Source: Bradyrhizobium ottawaense
GTDB lineage: Bacteria > Pseudomonadota > Alphaproteobacteria > Rhizobiales > Xanthobacteraceae
Direction of reading: 5' to 3'
NCBI RefSeq assembly: GCF_002278135.3
Contig: NZ_CP029425.2
Location: 4,068,001-4,132,000, forward strand
Length of the DNA: 64,000 nt
Shown here piece by piece: positions 28,767 through 36,242 of this stretch. How positions within the stretch are numbered: the first letter of the stretch is position 1; every line of letters starts with the position of its first letter. Both the position numbers and the translations under genes were made by a program. The notes beneath the pieces were generated by a model, which worked only from the letters and a program-made list of their open reading frames with translations, ran no database searches and was not told the origin of the DNA.

Positions 28767-29474
28767 ATGATGGATCGGAGAGGGCGCCTGATCGCCGACG
28801 TCGCTCTGGCGGCCCTGTTGTTGCTGGTGCCGGCGTTCCTGCTGCACTCCGATATCAGGTTCGCAGGAAGCCTCGCCGGCTTTGTGCTCGGGGCCGGTGC
28901 GGCCGTGCTGATGATTCTTCTTCTCGTCTATCCCATGACGAAATACAGCGTGGGTTTGAAGGCCCTGGTCACGCGATGCGTGTCGATGCCGACGCTCCTG
29001 GCATTTCACGCCTATGCAGGAATCGTCGCAGCATTTTTCGCGCTTCTGCACACGGGCCACAAATTTCAAAGTCCGCTCGGGATCGCATTGGTGGCCAGCA
29101 TGCTGGTCGTAGTCGTCACCGGATTTGTCGGGCGCTACTACCTGCCGCAGACCGCGACGGAGCTGCGCCAGCAGCAATCGCATCTGGCGACCTTGAGGTC
29201 GGCCTATGAGCACATGGCGTCGGCGATGTCGTCGTCCGATCGGGTGGTGCGCGACGGGGCCGCCGTGCCTGGATCGGCGTTGCAGAATGTGCCCGTGCTG
29301 CAGCTCGTCGATGGCATTTCCGACCTCGAATCGGCGATCGGATCGAGCGAAGCAATCAAGAGAATCTTCCTGCAGTGGATCGGGCTGCATGTCATGGCGG
29401 CGATCGTCATGTATGCGTTGCTCGTGGTGCATGTGGCGGCCGAGGTCTACTACGGGCTGCGGTGGCTCGCGTGA
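28767..29474 (+). CDS. Membrane protein with two His-x13-His helices (bis-haem cytochrome b pattern)
   Basis: A 235-residue protein with about five membrane segments. One helix carries His81 and His95, another His208 and His222; both pairs are spaced His-x13-His, the arrangement that holds two stacked b haems in cytochrome b and ferric-reductase-type proteins. A periplasmic or cytoplasmic helical stretch (about 128-200) separates them. I choose the ATG at 28767, one base after the upstream stop, with GAGG 6 nt before it; a TTG 12 bp upstream is an alternative. The next gene starts within its stop codon (GTGA). It most likely links the cytoplasmic ferredoxin domain to the periplasmic haem protein. 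Confidence 0.8.
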   Translation: MMDRRGRLIADVALAALLLLVPAFLLHSDIRFAGSLAGFVLGAGAAVLMILLLVYPMTKYSVGLKALVTRCVSMPTLLAFHAYAGIVAAFFALLHTGHKFQSPLGIALVASMLVVVVTGFVGRYYLPQTATELRQQQSHLATLRSAYEHMASAMSSSDRVVRDGAAVPGSALQNVPVLQLVDGISDLESAIGSSEAIKRIFLQWIGLHVMAAIVMYALLVVHVAAEVYYGLRWLA

Positions 29475-30250
29475 CGATCAGGGGCGTGCTCTACGCCGTG
29501 GTCGCGACACTGGTCGTCGCGAGCGCGGCGGTTGTGTTGATCGCTCTCTATCGGGGCAGCTCCGAGGTCGTTCCGGGGTGGACGAGGCTTGTGACGCCAG
29601 GGCCGCTTTCCGAGAAGCATGCATTTCTGTCCGACAAATGCGAGAGCTGCCACACGCCGGTCAGAGGCGTCGATCCGGTGGCCTGTATCTCCTGTCATGC
29701 GCCTTCCGCCGGGGATCTCGCCAAGCAATCGACGGCGTTTCACGCCGCGGCGGGCGGTCAATGTTCCGGCTGCCATCTTGAGCACATCGGCGAGCGGCGG
29801 CCGATCAGGATGGATCACGCCTCACTTTTGCAAATCGCAAGGCCTCCCCCCGGCGGGGCATGGTTCGACCGGCCCGCTTCCGACCAACTGACGGCGGACC
29901 TGAAGACATTTCTGGGCCTGCCAAAGTCCGACCGGCGGGAAAGGGCGGAGCTCGATTGCGCCGGCTGCCACAGCAACCGGGAGCCGCACCGCGAATTGTT
30001 TGGACGGGACTGCGCGGAATGCCATGGGCTCGCGTCCTGGAAAATCGCAGGCTTCCTGCACCCCTCGCCAACGTCGAGGGACTGCGCCCAATGCCATCAG
30101 GCGCCGCCGAGCCACTATATGGGCCACTTCGTCATGATGGACCGGATGATCACGGGGCAGGAGCACGCATCGGTCAATCAATGCTTTCTGTGCCACAGGA
30201 CCGACTCGTTCAATGACATCAAGGGCGTCGGCTGGATGAAGCATCATTGA
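29471..30250 (+). CDS. Membrane-anchored heptahaem cytochrome c
   Basis: A 259-residue protein. Residues 5-27 form an N-terminal anchor. Seven CxxCH haem c motifs are present at Cys57, Cys72, Cys98, Cys163, Cys181, Cys205 and Cys238 (CESCH, CISCH, CSGCH, CAGCH, CAECH, CAQCH, CFLCH). Additional His residues (for example His50, His91, His106, His116, His197) could be distal ligands. The start is a GTG whose last bases overlap the stop of the membrane protein gene (GTGA). An open frame extends 96 bp upstream but lies inside the preceding gene. As a multihaem wire it would accept electrons from the bis-haem membrane protein and pass them to a periplasmic acceptor, which is not identified. Confidence 0.88.
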   Translation: MTIRGVLYAVVATLVVASAAVVLIALYRGSSEVVPGWTRLVTPGPLSEKHAFLSDKCESCHTPVRGVDPVACISCHAPSAGDLAKQSTAFHAAAGGQCSGCHLEHIGERRPIRMDHASLLQIARPPPGGAWFDRPASDQLTADLKTFLGLPKSDRRERAELDCAGCHSNREPHRELFGRDCAECHGLASWKIAGFLHPSPTSRDCAQCHQAPPSHYMGHFVMMDRMITGQEHASVNQCFLCHRTDSFNDIKGVGWMKHH

Positions 30251-30485
30251 CCGGTTCGAGCGTGCGACGGAGATGGGTGCTGCACATTACAGAATTCGGC
30301 AAAAAAATATGAGGCTCATTTCGCGATGAATCGCGCGGCCGGATAGAGGCGCCGAACCTTGAAATCCTGCGCAGAGCACGACGCTCATCGTCGCTCTTGC
30401 ATTGACGATGCCGCGCGTGTCGTTTTCTGTTGGCCGTCCCTTCAACCAGAGCTATATGTTCCGGGTCGAGGCAGTAGGTGCACAG

Positions 30486-30890
30486 ATGATTGGCTTGAGA
30501 AAGCCAAGGCGAAGGTGGTGGGGATGGCTTGTCGCCATCGCATATCTGCTTGCCTCGATGACACCGTCGCTTGCGATCTCGACCGCTCTGGATGCATCGA
30601 TTCAATGCGAGCATCCGGCCGATCAGCCTGCGCATGAGCACGCGCACGATGAAGGTGCCACTGTGCATTCGCATGACGTTGCGATGGCCGGGGATTGCGA
30701 CGACGATCAGGGCCGGCCTGGCGACCGGCATGCCACCTGCTGCGGCTCGGTGCTGTGCTTCAGCGCCGTGTCGCCTCAAGCTCCCGCGATTGCGGAGTTC
30801 GTCGTGCCCCATGCGCGCTGTGAAGCGCAGCCTGATGTGATCGGCGACGCGGGTGCGTTCCGCCGTCACTACCGGCCCCCCATCGCCTGA
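30486..30890 (+). CDS. His/Cys-rich small anchored protein (DUF2946-like)
   Basis: A 134-residue protein. It begins MIGLRKPRRRWWGWLVAIAY, a signal or anchor sequence. The mature region is rich in His, Cys and Asp (CEHPADQPAHEHAHDEGATVH, then DRHATCCGSVLCFSAVSP). The closing CCxxxxCFSA pattern resembles DUF2946-type proteins found near copper genes. No ribosome site is strong; the frame is open from 30402 but the extra residues do not precede a signal sequence, so the ATG at 30486 is preferred. It lies 235 bp after the cytochrome gene. A metal-binding role is inferred from composition. Confidence 0.65.
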   Translation: MIGLRKPRRRWWGWLVAIAYLLASMTPSLAISTALDASIQCEHPADQPAHEHAHDEGATVHSHDVAMAGDCDDDQGRPGDRHATCCGSVLCFSAVSPQAPAIAEFVVPHARCEAQPDVIGDAGAFRRHYRPPIA

Positions 30891-31246
30891 GATAGCTCCC
30901 GAAGATCGAACTGCGTCGCTCCAGGTTTGAGCGCGGATCGGCACGTCTGCGAGGGGCGCCATGCCCCGGCGGATGACGGCGATGCGCACCCAGACTTCGC
31001 ACACCGCGATGCGACAGGACCGGTCTCGGTCGTTGATCGCGTGCGCTGCGTGTTGAGCGGAAGAACGCCGACGTCGCGATCATCGGTTTGCGGAAGGCGA
31101 GGTGACCGCGTGAGCGACGTTCGAGCGGTGATCTTCGCGACTCTTGTTCGGGGGCTGCCGCATCCGCGGATCGCCGCCGTGACCGATTTGACGCGTTCCC
31201 GCTCCAACGAAGCAATCTACCGAATGTCACGCAAGGACGATGCGTC
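30891..31246. other. 356-bp leader region before the sigma factor gene
   Basis: No gene is clearly supported. A possible 46-residue frame starting with GTG at 31110 overlaps the sigma-factor ATG (ATGA), but its product has no recognisable features. Antisense frames are arginine-rich and low complexity. No terminator-like hairpin was found. Confidence 0.4.
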
Positions 31247-31858
31247 ATGAAATCGCCGAACGAGAGTCTGCCAGTGCGGACAGTCGGCTCCCCGGATGCG
31301 CAGGACGCCGTCGTTCGTGCCGCCCTCGTCGGCAGTTACGATCGCCTCCGCAGCTATCTGCAGCGACGCTTTGGCGGGAAGGCGGAAGCGGAGGAGGTGC
31401 TCCAGGCGTTCATGCTGCGCGCGCTGGAGCGGTCCGGCGACATTCGCGACGCGGATTCGGTCCGAGGCTGGTTGAGCAGGGTCCTGGCGACCACCATCGC
31501 CGATTTTCACCGTCAGATATCAAAGAGCAGAACGCGGGAGATGCCGTTCCCGCATGAGCTCAACGAGCGTCTCGCAGCCGATCCGGAGGCCGCGGCGAAT
31601 GCCGCGGTCTGCGAGTGCCTTCATACCCATCTATCCCTGCTGAAGCCGGAGCATGCCGAAGTGATCAGAAGGGTGGACCTCGGTGGTGAGTCGCGGGAGC
31701 TCGTCGCGGCCGATCTGGGCGTGACCGTCAACAACCTGACCGTTCGCCTTCATCGCGCGCGACACGCCCTGAAAGAGCGTCTCGAGCAGACATGCGTTGT
31801 ATGTCTCGAGGAAAGCTTCTGGGAATGCCGCTGTGCCGACAACCGAGGTCCGACCTAG
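31247..31858 (+). CDS. ECF sigma factor with Cys-rich tail (CorE-like)
   Basis: A 203-residue extracytoplasmic-function sigma factor. The sigma-2 region (about residues 25-95, with FGGKAEAEEVLQAFMLRALE) and sigma-4 region (about 125-180, with LGVTVNNLTVRLHRARHAL) are intact. Two cysteine clusters are unusual: CECLH in the linker (Cys122, Cys124) and a C-terminal CxxC-x7-CxC (Cys183, Cys186, Cys194, Cys196). A linker CxC plus a Cys-rich tail is the hallmark I know of CorE/CorE2-type sigma factors, which sense metals such as copper, cadmium or zinc without an anti-sigma factor. None is encoded next to it here. It probably controls the preceding redox genes. Its stop shares CTAG with the opposing gene. 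Confidence 0.8.
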   Translation: MKSPNESLPVRTVGSPDAQDAVVRAALVGSYDRLRSYLQRRFGGKAEAEEVLQAFMLRALERSGDIRDADSVRGWLSRVLATTIADFHRQISKSRTREMPFPHELNERLAADPEAAANAAVCECLHTHLSLLKPEHAEVIRRVDLGGESRELVAADLGVTVNNLTVRLHRARHALKERLEQTCVVCLEESFWECRCADNRGPT

Positions 31859-34587
31859 CTCGCCTCGCGGCGACGGGCTTTCGCGCCGCCGCGCTGGGCG
31901 AGCCGGCTGCGATGCAGCGCGAACAGCTCCAGCACCTTGTCGGCGGGCTTCGCGGCGCTGAACAGATAGCCCTGCATCTCGGAGCAGCCGAGCGCGCGGA
32001 GCAGACGCTGTTGCTCCTCGGTCTCGACGCCCTCGGCCGTGGTGGTCATGCGGCGCGCGGCCGCCAGGTTGACGACGGCCTGGACGATGCTGGCCGAGCC
32101 GTCGGGGCCGCCGATGTCGTCGACGAAGCAGCGGTCGATCTTGATCTTGTCGAACGGGAAGCGGTGCAAATAGCTCAGCGACGAGTAGCCGGTGCCGAAA
32201 TCGTCGAGCGCGATGCGCACGCCGATGGCGCGGAGCTGGTGCAGGATCGCCAGCGCCGTGTCGTCGTCGCGGATCAGCACCGCCTCTGTAATCTCGAGCT
32301 CGAGCCGGCTCGCCGGCAGGTTGGAAGCAGCGAGCGCCGCCATGATCTTCAGCGCCAGCGTGCCGCTCTTGAACTGCACCGGCGAGACGTTGACGGCGAG
32401 GCGGATGTCGTCGGGCCAGTTCGCAGCGTCCCGGCAGGCGGTCGCCAGCACCCATTCGCCGATCTCGTTGATCAGGCCGGTATCTTCGGCGATCGGGATG
32501 AACTCCGCCGGCGAGACCATGCCGCGCGCGGGATGACGCCAGCGCACCAATGCCTCGCAGCCCGTGATGCGATCATCCTTCAGGCTGAGGCAGGGCTGGT
32601 AATAGACCTCGAGGCTGCCATCGCGCCGCCCTTGGGCGATGGCGTGGCGCAGGTCGCTCTCGAGCTGCCGGCGCTCGCGGATTTTGGCGTCCATCTCCGG
32701 CTCGAAGAAGCGATAGGTGCGGCGTCCGGCGGACTTGGCGGCGTACATCGCCATGTCCGCGTTCTTGAGGACCTGGTCGAGCGCCGTGCCGTGTTCCGGC
32801 GCAAGCGCAATGCCGATGCTGGCGTCGGTGGTGAGATGATGGCCCATGCAGTCGAACGGCGCGCGGATGGCCGCGAAGACCCGCGCGACGAGCTCGTTGA
32901 CCTGGTCGAGCGACGTCACCGCGCTCTGGACGATGGCGAACTCGTCGCCGCCGAGTCGCGCCACGAAATCCGCCGGGCCGGCACAACGGCGCAGGCTTGC
33001 GGCAATCGATTTCAACAGCTCGTCGCCGACGAGATGGCCGAGCGCATCGTTGACGCCCTTGAACTCGTCGATGTCGATGTAATGCACCGCGATCTGTTCG
33101 TCGCTGCCGACTGCGGCCAGCTCTTCGCGCAGATGCTCGTGGAACATGGTGCGGTTCGGCAGGTCGGTCAGCGCGTCGTAATGGGCTAGGTGGGTGATGC
33201 GCTCCTCGATCCGGCGGCGCTCGGTGATGTCCTCATGGGTCGCCACCCAGCCGCCGTCCGTGAGCGGCTCGTTGAGGATGTGGATCGAGCGGCCGTCGGA
33301 GGTGTCGACTACCATGGAATTGCGCGTATGGACGCCCTTCAGCACGCGCACGACATAGTCGTCGATGTCGCCCGTGAACGAGCCGGTCGCCTTGCGATGG
33401 GCGATGATGTCGTGGAAGCTCGAGCCGGGCTTCACGATCTCGGCCGACAATCCGTACATTTCGAGATAGCGCTGATTGCAGACTACCAGCCGCTGCTCGG
33501 CGTCGAACAGCAAGAGGCCCTGCGTCATGTTGTTGACGGCGCGATCGAGCCGCTGCTTTTCCAGCGTCAGCCGTTCCCGCGAGAGGCGGTGCTGCTCCAG
33601 AAGCTTGCGCACGACCGCGATGAGCACGCCTGCGATGGCGAGTGCGGAAGAGGCGGCCACCGAGATCAGGATGCCGATCTGCTCGCGCCAGTCCGTCAAT
33701 GCGGAGGCGCGCGTCGTGGTGGCCATCATCAGGATCGGGAAGTGGGGCAGGGCGCGCGAGGAGATCAGCCTGTCTTCGCCGTCGACGGGGCTCATGAATC
33801 GTCCGGCGAAGTGATCGAGGCCGAAGACTCTCTGCTGCGCGGGCGTCCCGTTCTTGAAATTCCGCCCCATCAATTCGCTGGAATGGGGATAGCGGGCGAG
33901 CAGCGTGCCGTCCCGATGCAGCATCGAGATCGTCGCGCCTTCGCCGAGCACGACGGAGGCGAAGAACTTCTCGAAATTGGCGGGCTCGATGCCGCGCCCG
34001 ACGACACCCAGGAACTCGCCGTTCGGCCCGACGATCCTGCGCACGATCAGGACGGTCCAGGCGCCGGAGATGCGACTGTGCAACGGCTCGATCAGGACAT
34101 CCGGCGAATAGGGATCGTATTTGAAGGTGCGAAAATAGGCGCGGTCGGCAACGTTCACTTTCGGAGCCGGCCATGCCGTCGATGAATTGATCAGATTGCC
34201 TTCGGCATCGATGATGTTGACGCCGCCGATGTAGGGCAGGGCCTCGATCTTCGAGCGCAACATCCGGTGGACGTCCTCGCCGGCGAGGCGCTTGCGATAG
34301 TCCTCCACGGTCCTGATTCCGGTCGTGCGGACGTGATCGACGAAGTCCTTCTGGATGACCGCGAAATCCTGCAATTGCTGATCGAAATGATGGGCGAGCA
34401 GCAGCACGGTGTTTTCCAGCTCGCGGCTGGAGTTGCGCAGCGCCCGCTCGCGGAAATTCTGCGCCATCAGGACCGAGCCAATGGCGATGGCCGCGATCAG
34501 CAGGGCGCCGCCCACCACCAGCCAGCGGATCGGTCCGCTGCGCACGAAGGCGTGGTCAAAGAGGCGACTGCCGAATCTCGTCATCAT
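31855..34587 (-). CDS. GGDEF-EAL cyclic-di-GMP enzyme with periplasmic sensor and PAS domains
   Basis: A 910-residue inner-membrane protein. Helix 1 (about residues 20-43) and helix 2 (about 300-322) bracket a periplasmic double-Cache/PDC-type sensor (YFRTFKYDPYSPDVLIEPLH). A PAS-like domain (about 350-460) follows, then GGDEF with an intact LGGDEFAIV, and EAL with intact CEALVRW and DDFGTGYSSL. Both catalytic motifs look functional, so it could make or degrade cyclic di-GMP. It overlaps the sigma factor gene by 4 bp tail to tail. The ligand is unknown; the flp-type pilin gene nearby is a candidate output, by proximity only. Confidence 0.92.
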   Translation of the reverse strand: MMTRFGSRLFDHAFVRSGPIRWLVVGGALLIAAIAIGSVLMAQNFRERALRNSSRELENTVLLLAHHFDQQLQDFAVIQKDFVDHVRTTGIRTVEDYRKRLAGEDVHRMLRSKIEALPYIGGVNIIDAEGNLINSSTAWPAPKVNVADRAYFRTFKYDPYSPDVLIEPLHSRISGAWTVLIVRRIVGPNGEFLGVVGRGIEPANFEKFFASVVLGEGATISMLHRDGTLLARYPHSSELMGRNFKNGTPAQQRVFGLDHFAGRFMSPVDGEDRLISSRALPHFPILMMATTTRASALTDWREQIGILISVAASSALAIAGVLIAVVRKLLEQHRLSRERLTLEKQRLDRAVNNMTQGLLLFDAEQRLVVCNQRYLEMYGLSAEIVKPGSSFHDIIAHRKATGSFTGDIDDYVVRVLKGVHTRNSMVVDTSDGRSIHILNEPLTDGGWVATHEDITERRRIEERITHLAHYDALTDLPNRTMFHEHLREELAAVGSDEQIAVHYIDIDEFKGVNDALGHLVGDELLKSIAASLRRCAGPADFVARLGGDEFAIVQSAVTSLDQVNELVARVFAAIRAPFDCMGHHLTTDASIGIALAPEHGTALDQVLKNADMAMYAAKSAGRRTYRFFEPEMDAKIRERRQLESDLRHAIAQGRRDGSLEVYYQPCLSLKDDRITGCEALVRWRHPARGMVSPAEFIPIAEDTGLINEIGEWVLATACRDAANWPDDIRLAVNVSPVQFKSGTLALKIMAALAASNLPASRLELEITEAVLIRDDDTALAILHQLRAIGVRIALDDFGTGYSSLSYLHRFPFDKIKIDRCFVDDIGGPDGSASIVQAVVNLAAARRMTTTAEGVETEEQQRLLRALGCSEMQGYLFSAAKPADKVLELFALHRSRLAQRGGAKARRREAS

Positions 34588-34897
34588 GCTGGATCATTGC
34601 CGTGCACACGTCAGGATCAATTCTTGGCCCCGAAGACACCCGTTGGTTTACGGGAACGGTGTGGAGGCGAAGTTAGGAAGCGCGGTTAACGCTGTGTGAA
34701 CGGCCGCGCGCAAATGCAACCGAGGTCCGCGATACAGCGGGCAGGAATTGCCGAAGGCGTTCGAGGGTGCCGGTCAGTTCCTGCCGGCTATCCCACAATC
34801 AACCAAGGCCTAACCATCTAACGTGTTGAGGATCCTCGCCTCGGCATTGGCACGTGATTTGCGAGATGCCCGCTGACGACACAGAGAGGACGCAACG
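34588..34897. other. 310-bp region between the GGDEF-EAL gene and the Flp pilin gene
   Basis: It holds the divergent promoters of the two genes. A ribosome site AGAGAGGA is visible at 34882-34889. I see no operator, hairpin or further gene. Confidence 0.4.
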
Positions 34898-35062
34898 ATG
34901 AAGAACACCCTGAAGAACTTCCTTGCCGACGAGCGTGGGGCAACCGCGATCGAGTACGGCCTGATCGCGGCCGGCATCGCGCTGGCCATCATCACCGTCG
35001 TGAACGGCATGGGCGCCAAGCTCAACAGCAAATTCACCGCGATCAGCGCGTCGCTGCGCTGA
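34898..35062 (+). CDS. Flp-family type IVb pilin (orphan)
   Basis: A 54-residue prepilin: leader MKNTLKNFLADERGATAIEYG, processed after Gly14 by a CpaA-type peptidase, with the Glu5 of the mature chain (ATAIE) and a hydrophobic stem. AGAGAGGA lies 8 nt before the ATG. No tad/cpa assembly gene is in the window, so it relies on genes elsewhere. Its last 20 bp overlap the 3' end of the opposing MFS gene. Bradyrhizobium genomes often carry several scattered flp genes. Confidence 0.9.
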   Translation: MKNTLKNFLADERGATAIEYGLIAAGIALAIITVVNGMGAKLNSKFTAISASLR

Positions 35063-36242
35063 TCGCGCGGGTGCCGCTGCGCGCCAGTATCGCCACCACG
35101 ATCAGCGCCGCGACGATGTTCGCGGCGGCACTGATCAGGATCGGCATCGTGTAGCTGTGGTTGTCGTCGTAGGCGAAGCCGGCCGCGCTCGGGCCAATCA
35201 GCGTGCCGAACGCCACGCTGGTATAGAGAATGCCGATGATTCCGCCGACATTGCGTCCGCCAAAATAGTCCATGACCACAGAGGGCAGCACCGCGACCCA
35301 GCCGCCGTAGAAGATCGTCATCGCGAGCGCCATTCCGGTCAGGACCATGATCAGCGCGCGGTCGCGGCCCATCCGGTCGGCGAGTGCGCCGAGAAAGAAG
35401 CGGCCTGCGGTGCTGCCGGCCCCGATCACGCCGAGCAGCAGCACAGCGGAGGATGCCGCGACCCCGTGGTCGCGGGCATAGGGCGCGAGGTGGACGAACG
35501 GGACGAAGGCTCCGAACGAGCAGACCAGGCACGATAGGTAGAGAGCGACAAACCGCGTCGACCGGATGGCCTCGCGCACGGATGCGCCGCCGGCGTTGTT
35601 GGCGCCCGCGGCATCGCGAGGCGGATCACCGTCGGGTCCGAGCCCGCGGTGCTTCGGATCGTTCTCGATGAGCAAGGACATCCCGCCGCCCAGCACCAGC
35701 GCAATCGCGCCCAGCACCAGATAAGCGCCGCGCCAGCCCACCGAGGCGATCAGCAATGAGGCGAGCGGCGGCATCGCCAGCGTACCGAGCCCGATGCCGC
35801 TCACCGCGAGCCCGGAGGCAAAGCCGCGGCGTCTGACGAACCAGCGTTGCACCGCGCCGATGGCTGGGACATAGGCGCAGCCGACGCCGAGACCGACGCC
35901 GAGCCCGTAGGCGAGATAGACCTCGACGACGGACCGGGCAGCGCTCGCGGCGGCAAGTCCGACCGCGACCAGGATCATGCCGGCGACGGCCAGCGGACGC
36001 GAGCCAAACCGGTCGGCGAGTGGACCGCTGACGAGGCCGAGCGCGAAGTACAGAAAGCCCGCGATCGAGAACACCAGCGAGATCGAACCGCGCGAGGCGC
36101 CGAAATCGCGCTGGAGCGGCTCGAGGAATGCGCTGAACGTGTAGGCGGAGCCGAAGCCGACGAACATGACGGCAAATGCCGCCGCGACGACGAACCAGCC
36201 ATGGAAAATGTTTCGCTGAGCGAGCGTGGATCGAGTGGTCAA
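35043..36242 (-). CDS. MFS transporter (oxalate/formate-antiporter-like), amidase operon
   Basis: A 399-residue transporter with 12 predicted membrane segments. The MFS loop signature GPLADRFGSRPL follows helix 2. I choose a TTG start at 36242: it overlaps the amidase stop (TTGA) and has GGAGG 5 nt upstream, while the longer frame to 36434 runs inside the amidase gene. It is co-transcribed with the amidase and is a good candidate for importing the amidase substrate or exporting its product. The 3' end overlaps the orphan pilin gene by 20 bp. Confidence 0.88.
   Translation of the reverse strand: MTTRSTLAQRNIFHGWFVVAAAFAVMFVGFGSAYTFSAFLEPLQRDFGASRGSISLVFSIAGFLYFALGLVSGPLADRFGSRPLAVAGMILVAVGLAAASAARSVVEVYLAYGLGVGLGVGCAYVPAIGAVQRWFVRRRGFASGLAVSGIGLGTLAMPPLASLLIASVGWRGAYLVLGAIALVLGGGMSLLIENDPKHRGLGPDGDPPRDAAGANNAGGASVREAIRSTRFVALYLSCLVCSFGAFVPFVHLAPYARDHGVAASSAVLLLGVIGAGSTAGRFFLGALADRMGRDRALIMVLTGMALAMTIFYGGWVAVLPSVVMDYFGGRNVGGIIGILYTSVAFGTLIGPSAAGFAYDDNHSYTMPILISAAANIVAALIVVAILARSGTRAISAATR

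Noticed and set aside
26729..28768. A 679-codon minus-strand frame opposite the reductase fusion
   Set aside because: It is a shadow of the FNR-ferredoxin gene; no ribosome site and no domain.
31110..31250. Possible 46-codon frame overlapping the sigma factor start (ATGA)
   Set aside because: Ribosome site weak and product without features; kept only as a note in the leader region entry.
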